From NCBI GenBank assembly GCA_030747075.1, contig JASLLL010000035.1, forward strand, positions 1 through 25,337: a stretch of 25,337 nucleotides of DNA. The letters are read 5' to 3'. A program made the translations under genes and the position numbers. Each line of letters begins with the position of its first letter. Position 1 is the first letter of the stretch. Positions 9,666 through 17,598 of the stretch are shown here, in pieces. This stretch comes from Gemmatimonadota bacterium (lineage in GTDB: Bacteria; ARS69). The notes beneath the pieces were generated by a model. It was not told the origin of the DNA, did no database searches, and was given only the letters and a program-made list of their open reading frames with translations.

Positions 9666-11896
9666 CCCCGCCCGGCCAGCGCTTTCTCCAGCCCGGCCCG
9701 GGCCTTTTCATTCCCCGGCTGAATCCGGAGAGCTTCGCGATAGCTCGCCGCCGCGCCGTCGAAGTCCCCGCCGCGCAGAAGCGCATCTCCCAGCCTCCGG
9801 TGCGCGGAGAAGAAATCCGGGTTGATCGACAGCGCCTTGCGGTAGGAGTCCATCGCCTCCCCGGAGTGCCCCGACTCGTCCAGAGAGTCGCCCAGACGCT
9901 TCCATGCGGCCACGAGGCTCGGGCGCAGGCGAACCGCTTCGCGAAGGCTTGCCACGGCTTCCTCCGGACGCCCCAGTTCCAGAAGCGCGTCTCCCAGCTG
10001 CTTGTGTCCCTGCGCGTGGTCCGGGCCGGTTTCGACAGCGCGGCGATAGCTGTCGACCGCCTCCCCGAGGCGTCCCACCGACGCCAGTTCCTCCGCCATC
10101 GCGAAATGCGCCAGTGAGTTGCGCGGCATCCGATCCACGGCCTGCTCAAACGCACCCAGGGCGCCTGCCGGATTTCCCTGCCGCGAGAGGGCAAGCCCGT
10201 AGCTGTAGAACGCCTCGGAACTGTGCGGAACGCGCCGCGTGACCTCCCGCCACTGGCGCACCGACCCCGTCGGATCGCCGACGCGACCGAGATGATCCGC
10301 AAGAAGAGCACGGAGTACGGTGTCATCGGCGTGCTCGGCAAGCTGCGCCCGAAGAGTGTCCACCGTCTTCCGCAGGTAGTGCGGCAGGAGGCGTGCCGAG
10401 AGACTGTCCCGCGCGGCCTCCACCGATGCGCGGCGCTCGTCCGCATTCAGCTGCCCGGTGAAGGGGGGACGCTCAAACCGCCTCGTCATCCCCTCCAGCG
10501 CGGCGTGCCGCGCCCCGTCACTCCAGCCGAGCCGCTCCGCGCATCGCGCAAGCGAAGGCACCGCCCGGGGAGCCCGCTCCGGCGCCAGACCCGCAAGTGT
10601 CGCGACGGCCAGTTCCCGCGCCACCAGCCAGTTCCCCGGGAAGGTGAAGTGAACATGATCGAGGAAGGAGTCCGCCGCGGGAATCCCCCCCGGTGAGGAT
10701 TCGGCAACCGCCTTCTCCGCATCGGCGAAAAAGACGCCCTCCGCCGGTCCGGCCGCTCCCAGTTCCCGGATGATCGCGTTGATCCGCCGGTCCGCCCGGA
10801 AGCGGAGGGCGTCGGTGTCCCGTGCGCGACCGTAGGCGAGGCCCGCCTCCTCGAAGCGCCCGAGCGATTCCAGGCACATCCCGCGCCGGTAGTGCGTCTC
10901 GGCGTGCCCGGGTGCCATCTCCTGCGCCTCCGTGAACGCATCCAGCGCCCCCGCCGGATCTCCCGCCTCCTCCCGACGGACTCCCGCCTCGACCGCCCTC
11001 TTCCACCGCGCCCGTTCCTCCGGCGACCACCCCGGCGGCTCATGAGAAGCGAACGGCGGGCACGCACCCAGGTTCACCGCCACGGTCGAAAGGACCACCG
11101 GGACGCCGCTCCGCTTCGCGGCGTGGAGAATCTCCGCCAGATTGTCCTGCATTCCGGCATAGACGCTCTCCAGAGCCGGATGATCCTCGGGCAGCGTCTG
11201 CCCCATCACCGACTCCATCCCCTGCCAGGCCTCCGGCCCGCGAAGGGCACGGGAGATCCGGTCCAGCCCGGCATAGAGAAGCTGTCCGGTCCGTGTTCCC
11301 CGAAGCGCAATCACCGTCCGCGCCACCCGCGGCCCGGCCCCCGGAATCCCGAATGCGGACCCTGCGCCGAATGGCCCCACGACCTCGTTGTTCCCCAGAT
11401 AGACCACCAGAGCGTCCGCGTCTCGATCCAGGCAGTCCCGCGCGATGAGCCGGACCACATGGGAGTTGATCGCCGTCATGGCGGCATTGACGACTTCCAC
11501 GCGTCGCCCGGGAAGCGCGTCCTCCAGCATGGCCTGCAGGATGCGCGGAATCCCGAAGGAGGCATCCGGGTCGCCCATCGCCGCGGATCCCCCGACCACG
11601 AACACGCGCACCGTGCCGGGGGCTTTCTCAAGGGGGAGCACAATCCGCGCCGGAGTCCGCGCGAGGCGAGCCGGGAAGAAGCGGCGGCCGAAGGCGGAGT
11701 TCTCCGTCAACACGGGACCGGATTCGTGCGTGGCCTCCAGCAGGAAGTCCGTGGGCGTCCCGTAGCCCGCGAGACGGAGCGCCCCTTCCAGCAGGAGAAA
11801 GGCCGCCAGCGGGACACCGAGGACCGCAACCATCGGGAATGCCCAGCGGCGCCATCCCACGAGCTGCCCGGCTGCCCGTGCGGAAGGATCCGTCAT
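9662..11896 (-). CDS. membrane-anchored SGNH-hydrolase-like protein with tetratricopeptide repeats
   Basis: 744 aa. A single membrane segment (about 18-40) near the N-terminus probably anchors the rest in the periplasm. SGNH/GDSL-hydrolase-type blocks are visible: a nucleophile block GGSAAMGD (S104), an Asn block YLGNNE (N169/N170) and a DHVH block (D413, H416). This suggests an esterase or acyltransferase-like active site. Two TPR-like units (about 297-360) sit between the Asn and His blocks. A long TPR array (about 540-740, units like [21 protein letters not shown]) fills the C-terminus. It begins one nt after the deoA stop (TGACATG), so it is the last gene of the nucleoside operon and probably translationally coupled. 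Its substrate and its link to nucleosides are unknown. Confidence 0.8.
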   Translation of the reverse strand: MTDPSARAAGQLVGWRRWAFPMVAVLGVPLAAFLLLEGALRLAGYGTPTDFLLEATHESGPVLTENSAFGRRFFPARLARTPARIVLPLEKAPGTVRVFVVGGSAAMGDPDASFGIPRILQAMLEDALPGRRVEVVNAAMTAINSHVVRLIARDCLDRDADALVVYLGNNEVVGPFGAGSAFGIPGAGPRVARTVIALRGTRTGQLLYAGLDRISRALRGPEAWQGMESVMGQTLPEDHPALESVYAGMQDNLAEILHAAKRSGVPVVLSTVAVNLGACPPFASHEPPGWSPEERARWKRAVEAGVRREEAGDPAGALDAFTEAQEMAPGHAETHYRRGMCLESLGRFEEAGLAYGRARDTDALRFRADRRINAIIRELGAAGPAEGVFFADAEKAVAESSPGGIPAADSFLDHVHFTFPGNWLVARELAVATLAGLAPERAPRAVPSLARCAERLGWSDGARHAALEGMTRRFERPPFTGQLNADERRASVEAARDSLSARLLPHYLRKTVDTLRAQLAEHADDTVLRALLADHLGRVGDPTGSVRQWREVTRRVPHSSEAFYSYGLALSRQGNPAGALGAFEQAVDRMPRNSLAHFAMAEELASVGRLGEAVDSYRRAVETGPDHAQGHKQLGDALLELGRPEEAVASLREAVRLRPSLVAAWKRLGDSLDESGHSGEAMDSYRKALSINPDFFSAHRRLGDALLRGGDFDGAAASYREALRIQPGNEKARAGLEKALAGRG

Positions 11897-11897
11897 G

Positions 11898-13214
11898 TCA
11901 GGCCACCCCCGGAGCGCCCCGGTCGATCACGAGCGGGCGCGCTTCCATCGGCTCTTCACAGAGGCGGACGGCACGGAGCAGCCGGGCGGTCGCCGCGGCC
12001 GCGTCATCCGCGGTCCGTGCATGGACTTCGGCGAAGGGATCCCCCTCTTCCAGAACATCCCCGAGCCGCGCATGGAACACGATCCCTACCGCCGGATCCA
12101 CGGCGTCCCCCACCTTCGCACGGCCCGCCCCGAGTCCGTTCGCCGCAAGCCCCACCTCCGCGGTGTCGATCGCGGCCAGAACACCCGCTTCCGGCGCGGT
12201 CGCCGCCACGCAGACCGGCGCGCGCGGCAACTTCCCGGGATCCGTCACGGCGGCCGGATCTCCGCCCTGGGCCGCCACCCAGTCTTCGAAGCGCTCCATC
12301 GCCGCCCCGGATGCAATCCGCTCCGCAAGAAGGTCCCGGCCGACCGCCCGGTCCTCCTCCACGCCCGCAACCGCGAGCATCTCCGCCCCCAGTGCCAGCG
12401 TCAGCTCCACGACATCCTCCGGCCCGCCCCCGGTGAGCACCTCTACCGACTCGGCGATCTCCAGCGCATTCCCCACCGCGCACCCCAGCGGCTGGTCCAT
12501 GGAGGTCACCAGAGCCACCGCCCTCTTTCCCATGCGCTCCGACACGGCGACGAGCACCCGCGCAAGTTCCCGGGCATCCTCGAGATCCCGCATGAAGGCG
12601 CCGGAGCCGGTCTTCACATCCAGCACGAGCGCACCCACCCCGGCCGCGTATTTCTTCGAGAGGATACTCGCCGTGATGAGCGGGATGCTCGGCACGGTGC
12701 CGGTCACATCGCGCAGTGCGTAGAGACGCGCATCGGCGGGCGCGAGGTTCTCCCCCGCGCTGGCAATGCAGAATCCGGTCTTCCCGAGGACGCTCCGAAA
12801 CTCCGCGGGCGAAAGGTCCGTGCGAAGCCCGGGGATCGACTCCAGCTTGTCGAGCGTTCCTCCCGTATGCCCGAGTCCGCGCCCGGAGATCATGGGGACG
12901 CTCACGCCGGCGCTGGCGACCAGCGGCGCAAGCGGGATGCTGATCTTGTCCCCGACGCCGCCGGTGGAGTGCTTGTCCACTTGAACGCCCGGGCGATCGG
13001 ACAGGTCCAGCACCTCGCCGGACTCCATCATGATCCGCGTCAGCGCCGCCGTTTCATCCGCCTCCATGCCGCGGAAGAGCACCGCCATCAGCCATGCGGA
13101 AATCTGGTACTCGGGGATGTCGCCGCTCAGAAGACCGCGAAGCAGCGCTTCCATCTCCTGCGGCGTGGTGGGGTGGCCTTCCCGTTTCCGGACGATGATC
13201 TCCGGGATGTTCAT
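11898..13214 (-). CDS. deoA: thymidine / pyrimidine-nucleoside phosphorylase
   Basis: Phosphorolyses thymidine (and deoxyuridine, possibly uridine) to the base and (deoxy)ribose-1-phosphate; 438 aa, normal length. The family signature SGRGLGHTGGTLDKLES is at 110-126. The phosphate/K+ region VDKHSTGGVGDKIS is at 79-92, and KTGSGAFM and a PyNP-type C-terminal barrel (ATAPEAGVLAAIDTAEVG) are also present. Start: the ATG at 13214 overlaps the deoC stop by one base (TGATG). The same frame runs far upstream through deoC, but that part is a shadow. The product feeds DeoB. Resemblance to the Bacillus Pdp class means uridine may also be a substrate. Confidence 0.95.
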   Translation of the reverse strand: MNIPEIIVRKREGHPTTPQEMEALLRGLLSGDIPEYQISAWLMAVLFRGMEADETAALTRIMMESGEVLDLSDRPGVQVDKHSTGGVGDKISIPLAPLVASAGVSVPMISGRGLGHTGGTLDKLESIPGLRTDLSPAEFRSVLGKTGFCIASAGENLAPADARLYALRDVTGTVPSIPLITASILSKKYAAGVGALVLDVKTGSGAFMRDLEDARELARVLVAVSERMGKRAVALVTSMDQPLGCAVGNALEIAESVEVLTGGGPEDVVELTLALGAEMLAVAGVEEDRAVGRDLLAERIASGAAMERFEDWVAAQGGDPAAVTDPGKLPRAPVCVAATAPEAGVLAAIDTAEVGLAANGLGAGRAKVGDAVDPAVGIVFHARLGDVLEEGDPFAEVHARTADDAAAATARLLRAVRLCEEPMEARPLVIDRGAPGVA

Positions 13215-14089
13215 CAGCCTTCGCCGTCCGGCCCGTCGCTTCCCTGCACGATCTCGATGGAGGCGCTCGCGCCGATCCGGGTGGCCCCCGCCTCGATCAT
13301 GCGCCGGGCTCCTTCGGCGTCGCGGATGCCCCCCGCCGCTTTGACGCCCATGTCCGGGCCGACAATCCGCCGCATGAGGCCGACATCCTCCACCGTCGCT
13401 CCTCCGGGACCGAAGCCGGTGGAGGTCTTGACATAGTCCGCCCCCGCCGCCTTCGCCAGCGCGCAGCCTTCGACCTTTTCCTCGTCCGTGAGGTAGGCCG
13501 TCTCCAGGATGACCTTGACGCGTGCGCTCGGACGGGAGCACTCCACGACCGCGCGAATGTCCCGCTCCACCGTTCCGTAGTCTCGGGACTTCAGCGCGCC
13601 GATATTGACGACCATGTCCACCTCGGTGGCCCCGTCGAGAACCGCGCGACGGGCCTCGAAGCTCTTCGTCTCCGGGCGGTTCATCCCGTGCGGAAAGCCC
13701 ACGACCGTACACACCTTGACCTCGGTGCCACGAAGCAGATCCGCGCAGACCGCCACCCACCACGGCTGCACGCAGACACTGGCGAAGGAGTGCTCCGCCG
13801 CTTCCCGGCAGAGGCGTTCGATGTCCTCGCGGGTGGAGTCGGGCTTGAGCACGGTATGGTCGATGAGCGAAGCCACTCCGCGCGCGGGGCGCTCGCCGGG
13901 AACGCCTCCGACACGGCAGATGCCCATGTCGCGGCAGAGCCCCGCGAGGTCCTCCTCCGGCACGCAGGCGGGATCCGTCACGGACGGTGCTGGCGAAGCG
14001 CAGTCGCACGCGGGTGCGGACTGCGGCGGCGCGGAGAGCGCGCGCACGACCTCCTCGGTGATCCGGGCGACCAGTTCTTCGCGGCTCAT
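13214..14089 (-). CDS. deoC: deoxyribose-phosphate aldolase with N-terminal encapsulation-peptide-like extension
   Basis: Splits 2-deoxyribose-5-phosphate into acetaldehyde and glyceraldehyde-3-phosphate. 291 aa, about 70 longer than a typical DeoC. The aldolase core starts near residue 75 ([10 protein letters not shown]) and contains [18 protein letters not shown], the Schiff-base lysine K221 ([10 protein letters not shown]) and K250 (MGVKAAGG). Residues 1-20 form a predicted amphipathic helix ([17 protein letters not shown]). A Pro/Ala-rich linker and five cysteines (28, 30, 42, 52, 58) follow before the core. Helix plus linker is the layout of microcompartment-targeting peptides, and the preceding RpiB homologue carries a similar one. 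The ATG at 14089 overlaps the rpiB stop (ATGA). Confidence 0.95.
   Translation of the reverse strand: MSREELVARITEEVVRALSAPPQSAPACDCASPAPSVTDPACVPEEDLAGLCRDMGICRVGGVPGERPARGVASLIDHTVLKPDSTREDIERLCREAAEHSFASVCVQPWWVAVCADLLRGTEVKVCTVVGFPHGMNRPETKSFEARRAVLDGATEVDMVVNIGALKSRDYGTVERDIRAVVECSRPSARVKVILETAYLTDEEKVEGCALAKAAGADYVKTSTGFGPGGATVEDVGLMRRIVGPDMGVKAAGGIRDAEGARRMIEAGATRIGASASIEIVQGSDGPDGEG
14030..14089 (-). other. candidate encapsulation peptide coding segment of DeoC (residues 1-20)
   Basis: Encodes [19 protein letters not shown] after the Met. Hydrophobic residues L, V, I, V, V and L recur at 3-4-residue spacing with charged residues between, giving an amphipathic helix, then a PPQSAPA linker. 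This matches the general design of N-terminal targeting peptides on microcompartment cargo (for example PduP, PduD). Assignment is by pattern, not by alignment. Confidence 0.55.
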
Positions 14090-14646
14090 GATCCCAGCTC
14101 CATGATCTTCTCCACGCGTCGGAGGTGCCGATCCCCGCCGAAGTGCGTCTGGAGCCACAGGTCCACCATTCGACGGGCGAGCGCCGCCGGAACGACGCGG
14201 GCGCCGAGCGAAAGCACATTGGCATCGTTGTGCTCGCGGCTGTTGAGAACGGTGGCGACATCGTGGCAGAGCGCGCACCGGACGCCCGCGACCTTGTTCG
14301 CCGCCATGGACGAACCGATCCCGACCGTGTCGATCACGATTCCCGCCTGGCACTTCCCGTCACGCACGCGCCCGGCGACCGCCGCCGCGTAGTCGGGGTA
14401 ATCCACGGACTTCCGACCCTGGGTGCCGCAGTCTACCACCGTGTACTTCTTCGCCTCCAGAAACCGCACAAGGTCGTCCTTCAGCACGACGCCCCCGTGA
14501 TCGGATCCGATGGCGACCGCTTTCGGAGGCCACAACGCGGGGACCGGCGCACGCGAGGACGGACGCGCCTCCCCGGAATCCATCCTGTCCACCACGCGGC
14601 GGACGACTTCCGCGACGAGAGCCTCGTCGGGGGTGTTGGTGTTCAT
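14086..14646 (-). CDS. rpiB: RpiB/LacA/LacB-family sugar-phosphate isomerase with encapsulation-peptide-like N-terminus
   Basis: 186 aa, against about 145-150 for a plain RpiB. The core begins at about residue 43 (VAIGSDHGG), followed by [23 protein letters not shown] and [15 protein letters not shown], all RpiB-family blocks. The expected function is ribose-5-phosphate/ribulose-5-phosphate isomerisation, linking ribose from nucleosides to the pentose phosphate pathway. The canonical catalytic stretch CGTGIG reads DTVGIG here, with D106 in place of the Cys, so substrate or mechanism may differ. Residues about 7-24 ([18 protein letters not shown]) form a helix followed by a Pro/Ala linker, like that of DeoC. 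Start: the ATG at 14646 overlaps the cdd stop (ATGA). The upstream 26-codon extension of the frame lies inside cdd and is rejected. Confidence 0.9.
   Translation of the reverse strand: MNTNTPDEALVAEVVRRVVDRMDSGEARPSSRAPVPALWPPKAVAIGSDHGGVVLKDDLVRFLEAKKYTVVDCGTQGRKSVDYPDYAAAVAGRVRDGKCQAGIVIDTVGIGSSMAANKVAGVRCALCHDVATVLNSREHNDANVLSLGARVVPAALARRMVDLWLQTHFGGDRHLRRVEKIMELGS
14575..14646 (-). other. candidate encapsulation peptide coding segment of the RpiB homologue (residues 1-24)
   Basis: Encodes a helix [18 protein letters not shown] after a short polar start, followed by a linker with repeated Pro and Ala ([15 protein letters not shown]). It shares the LVA-x(5)-VV core with the DeoC tag, although the two enzymes have different folds. 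That argues for a common targeting function rather than common descent of the catalytic domains. Confidence 0.55.
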
Positions 14647-15056
14647 TCCATCTCCAGCGTGAAGGGCCGGGGAAGCAACTCCCCCAGCGTGGTTCGGGCG
14701 GTTCCCTCCGGGGAATCCACCCACACGGGAAGATCATCCCCGCCGAACTCCCGGAGCACCTGTCGACAGGCCCCGCAGGGCCACGGCGACGAAGGCCCCG
14801 GCGAATAGACCGCCACAGCGGCAAGTGGTGCGGAAATCGGGTCCACCAGCCCCTTCTCCCGGGCCGAGAAGACCGCCACCCGCTCCGCGCACATGGAGAG
14901 CCCGTAGGACACATTCTCCACATTGCAGCCGGTCACGATCTCGCCGGAAGCGGTGAGGACCGCCGCGCCCACCCGGTACTTCGAGTAGGGCGCCCAGGCA
15001 CGGTCCGCGGCCGCGCGGGCCGCACTCAGCAGTTCTTGTTCCCTGTCCGCATTCAT
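14643..15056 (-). CDS. cdd: cytidine deaminase
   Basis: Zinc enzyme that deaminates cytidine and deoxycytidine to uridine and deoxyuridine, which DeoA can then cleave; 137 aa, the size of the homotetrameric class. Visible motifs are CNVENVSYGLSMCAER (substrate NxEN element, zinc-ligand Cys and catalytic Glu) and PCGACRQVL (two further zinc-ligand Cys). There is no N-terminal tag: the protein starts directly with the usual first helix (ADREQELLSAARAAADRAWAPYS). The ATG at 15056 overlaps the deoB stop and its own stop overlaps the rpiB start, both as ATGA. Confidence 0.95.
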   Translation of the reverse strand: MNADREQELLSAARAAADRAWAPYSKYRVGAAVLTASGEIVTGCNVENVSYGLSMCAERVAVFSAREKGLVDPISAPLAAVAVYSPGPSSPWPCGACRQVLREFGGDDLPVWVDSPEGTARTTLGELLPRPFTLEME

Positions 15057-16255
15057 GCGCCGAGTGTCCCCCTTTCCGGGCCAGCGGGCAAGTCCCGGAG
15101 AAAGGAATGTCCCGCCGGAGGCGAGTCCAGCCCGAAGTTCTCCGCGAGGGTCGCGGCCACATCGGCGAAAGTGCCGCGGGTGCCAAGTGAAACGCCGGGG
15201 AGGCGGCCCCCCGTCGAAACAAGAAGCGGCACCTCTTCGCGGGTATGGTCGGTGCCCGGGTGGGTGGGGTCGTTGCCGTGATCCGCCGTGAGGATGAGAA
15301 TCGTCTCCTCCCCGGCGGCGTCTGCGAGCGCGGGAATCCGCGAGTCCAGATCCTCCAGAGCGCGCGCCATTCCGGAAGGATCGTTCCGGTGGCCGTACTC
15401 CGAGTCGAACTCCACCAGATTCGTGAAGACCATCCCCCGGTCCATGTGGCGCAGAGCCTCGGCGGTGGCGTCCATGCACTCCGCCAGCGGCAGCACATGC
15501 CGGGAGCGCGTGATTCCCCGGTGAGCGAAGATGTCGTCGATCTTCCCCACGGAGACGACTTCCAGCCCGGCGGCGTGCGCGCGGTCGAGAACCGTGGGCG
15601 CGGGCGGCGGCAGCGAGAAGTCCCGGCGCCGGGAAGTCCGGGCGAAGGCACCCGCCTCCCCCGCGAACGGCCGGGCGATGACGCGCCCCACGGCGTGCGG
15701 ACCGGTGAGGAATGCGCGCGCTTCCCGGCAGAGTTCGTAAAGACGCTGTGGGGGAATCCGTTCTTCGTGCGCGGCGATCTGGAAGACCGAATCCGCCGAG
15801 GTGTAGACAATGGGCCGCCCCGTGCGAAGATGTTCCTCTCCGAGGCGGGCGATGATCTCCGTGCCGGACGCGACCTCGTTCCCGAGTGCCGGGCATCCGG
15901 CCGCCTGCTCAAACGCCCGGAGCACTTCCTCCGGGAATCCGTCCGGGAATGTGGGCAGGGGCACATCCGTCACCACCCCCGCAAGCTCCCAGTGGCCGGT
16001 CGTCGTGTCCTTCCCGGCCGAGGCTTCACGCATCCTTCCCCACGACGCCTCCGGCGTGGCGACCGCGGGAACTCCGGCGATCGTCGCGACATTCCCGAGG
16101 CCGAGCCGCGCCAGATTGGGAAGCGAGAGTCCGCCGACCGCTTCGGCCGTGTGCCCGAGCGTGTTGGCCCCCTGGTCGCCGAAGTCGGCGGCGTCCGGAG
16201 CGTCTCCGATGCCGACCCCGTCGATCACGACAATGGCCGCACGCGGGAAGCTCAT
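15053..16255 (-). CDS. deoB: phosphopentomutase
   Basis: Converts (deoxy)ribose-1-phosphate to (deoxy)ribose-5-phosphate, the step between DeoA and DeoC. 400 aa, normal length. It is an alkaline-phosphatase-superfamily metalloenzyme. The Mn-binding and phosphorylation motifs are VIDGVGIGDAPDA at the N-terminus, KDTTTGHWELAG (active-site Thr region), EFDSEYGHRND and TADHGNDPTHPGTDHTRE. Start: the ATG at 16255 (MSFPRAAIVVIDG) overlaps the alr stop as ATGA. The longer frame into alr is a shadow. Confidence 0.96.
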   Translation of the reverse strand: MSFPRAAIVVIDGVGIGDAPDAADFGDQGANTLGHTAEAVGGLSLPNLARLGLGNVATIAGVPAVATPEASWGRMREASAGKDTTTGHWELAGVVTDVPLPTFPDGFPEEVLRAFEQAAGCPALGNEVASGTEIIARLGEEHLRTGRPIVYTSADSVFQIAAHEERIPPQRLYELCREARAFLTGPHAVGRVIARPFAGEAGAFARTSRRRDFSLPPPAPTVLDRAHAAGLEVVSVGKIDDIFAHRGITRSRHVLPLAECMDATAEALRHMDRGMVFTNLVEFDSEYGHRNDPSGMARALEDLDSRIPALADAAGEETILILTADHGNDPTHPGTDHTREEVPLLVSTGGRLPGVSLGTRGTFADVAATLAENFGLDSPPAGHSFLRDLPAGPERGTLGA

Positions 16256-17445
16256 GCGTCTTCGGTCTTCGGGAGAAGGGGCGGCATGGTGCCGAGGAGC
16301 GTCCGCTCGCCCACCGTCTGTCCGACGCGCGTGTACACGCGGGCCACGCGGCGCCCGATCCCGCAGAGGATCTCGTAGGGGATCGTGCCGGTGGTCTCGG
16401 CGATTCGCTCCACGCGGATCTCTTCGTCGCCCTGCCGCCCGAAGAGCGTGATTTCGTCGCCGAGCTTCGCCTCGGGAACGCCGCGCAGGTCGAAGACCGT
16501 GGTGTCCATGGTGACCCGCCCGAGAATGGGAACCCGGCACCCCCGGCAGAGCGCGGCCCCCCGGCCCGACAGCCTGAACGGCAACCCGTGGCCGTACCCG
16601 ATGGCCGCCGTGCCCACGCGCATCGTCTGCGGCGTGACGAACTCTCCCCCGTAGCTCACCGGGTGCCCGGGGCCGAGTTCCCGCACATGGACGAGGCGAC
16701 TCGCCAGGCGCATCACGGGCGACAGGCCCTGCGGCGGGACGACGCCGGAGGAGGGCGTGAGGCCGTACGCCAGCAGGCCCGGCCGCACCATGTCGAGGCG
16801 CGAACCCGCATGGTTCACCAACCCGGCGGAGTTGGCCGCGTGAAGAAGCCCGGGGCTCAGCCCGGCGGCACGCAGGGCGTCCGCGGTGGCCAGCAGGTCC
16901 TCGAACTGGCGCGAGGTCATGGACACGCCGTCCGGTGAATCCGCGCGCGGGAAGTGGGTGTAGGTCCCGGTCAGCCGGATGCCGGGCATCTCGGCAAGCG
17001 CGGCGGCAAACGACACCGCATCCGCGGGAGGCAGCCCGGTGCGCCCCATCCCGGTGTCGATCTCCAGCTGAACCCCGATCTCCCGCCCGGCCGCGCGAGC
17101 CCGGGCGGAGAGCGCCCGCGCAATCCCGGAGTCCGCCACGGTCGCCGTCAGGTCGTGCTCGACAATGGCCCCGGCTTCCGGTGCCAGCGTCGGCGAGAGG
17201 ATGATGACGGGAATCCGGATTCCGTCTCGACGAAGCTCAATCCCTTCGTCCAGCGTGGCCACTCCCAGCGAGTGGACTCCCTCCGTCTCCGCAATCCGCC
17301 CGATCGGTCCGGCCCCGTGCCCGTACGCGTCGGCCTTGACCACCAGATGAATCTGCACCTGTTCACCCACTTCGCGCCGGATGACGCGGAGATTGGCTGA
17401 AAAGGCGTCGAGGTCGATCTCTACCCATGTGCTGCGGTTTTTCAC
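16252..17445 (-). CDS. alr: alanine racemase
   Basis: PLP enzyme making D-alanine for peptidoglycan; 397 aa from the chosen start. The PLP lysine K37 is in VVKADAYGHG. The catalytic Tyr Y265 is in VSYGGEF. The signature RLDMVRPGLLAYG and the C-terminal barrel block GRVTMDTTVFDL are present. Start: the frame is open to a GTG at 17463, but AGGAG lies about 10 nt before the GTG at 17445 (VKNRSTWVEIDLDAF), so 17445 is preferred; the first conserved residues follow directly. It is the first gene of the overlapped minus-strand operon, an unusual partner for nucleoside catabolism. A TATTCT at 17477-17482 could be its -10, but no -35 fits. Confidence 0.94.
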   Translation of the reverse strand: MKNRSTWVEIDLDAFSANLRVIRREVGEQVQIHLVVKADAYGHGAGPIGRIAETEGVHSLGVATLDEGIELRRDGIRIPVIILSPTLAPEAGAIVEHDLTATVADSGIARALSARARAAGREIGVQLEIDTGMGRTGLPPADAVSFAAALAEMPGIRLTGTYTHFPRADSPDGVSMTSRQFEDLLATADALRAAGLSPGLLHAANSAGLVNHAGSRLDMVRPGLLAYGLTPSSGVVPPQGLSPVMRLASRLVHVRELGPGHPVSYGGEFVTPQTMRVGTAAIGYGHGLPFRLSGRGAALCRGCRVPILGRVTMDTTVFDLRGVPEAKLGDEITLFGRQGDEEIRVERIAETTGTIPYEILCGIGRRVARVYTRVGQTVGERTLLGTMPPLLPKTEDA

Positions 17446-17537
17446 GGGATGCACACTCCTCACCGTCTGAAACGGCAGAATAGCTTGGGCGGCCGCGAAC
17501 CCGCTACGGCAAACTTGGCGGGAACGGCTCCCCGTGC

Positions 17538-17566
17538 TTGAACGACGGCAGGGGGACGGCTACTCT
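17538..17566 (+). promoter_or_regulatory. candidate mazG promoter
   Basis: TTGAAC (17538-17543), a 17-nt spacer, then TACTCT (17561-17566). Transcription would begin near 17573, about 26 nt before the mazG ATG. The spacing and -10 match the rpmG candidate. Confidence 0.5.
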
Positions 17567-17598
17567 CCCCGCTTCCTGATTCAACCTTGGAGTGTGTC

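Noticed and set aside
10892-13436. Open frames of more than 500 aa on the plus strand opposite deoA and the SGNH/TPR gene
   Set aside because: They are antisense shadows rich in Arg/Pro/His with no motifs, while the minus-strand genes carry clear family signatures.
13215-14261. Extension of the deoA frame upstream to 14261
   Set aside because: The extension lies entirely within deoC and is out of frame with it; the ATG at 13214 fits the family N-terminus and the TGATG coupling.
11898-16255. Microcompartment shell gene within the deo operon
   Set aside because: I looked for BMC-H- or BMC-P-like short genes in all frames between and around the operon genes and saw none; the genes are too tightly packed to hide one.
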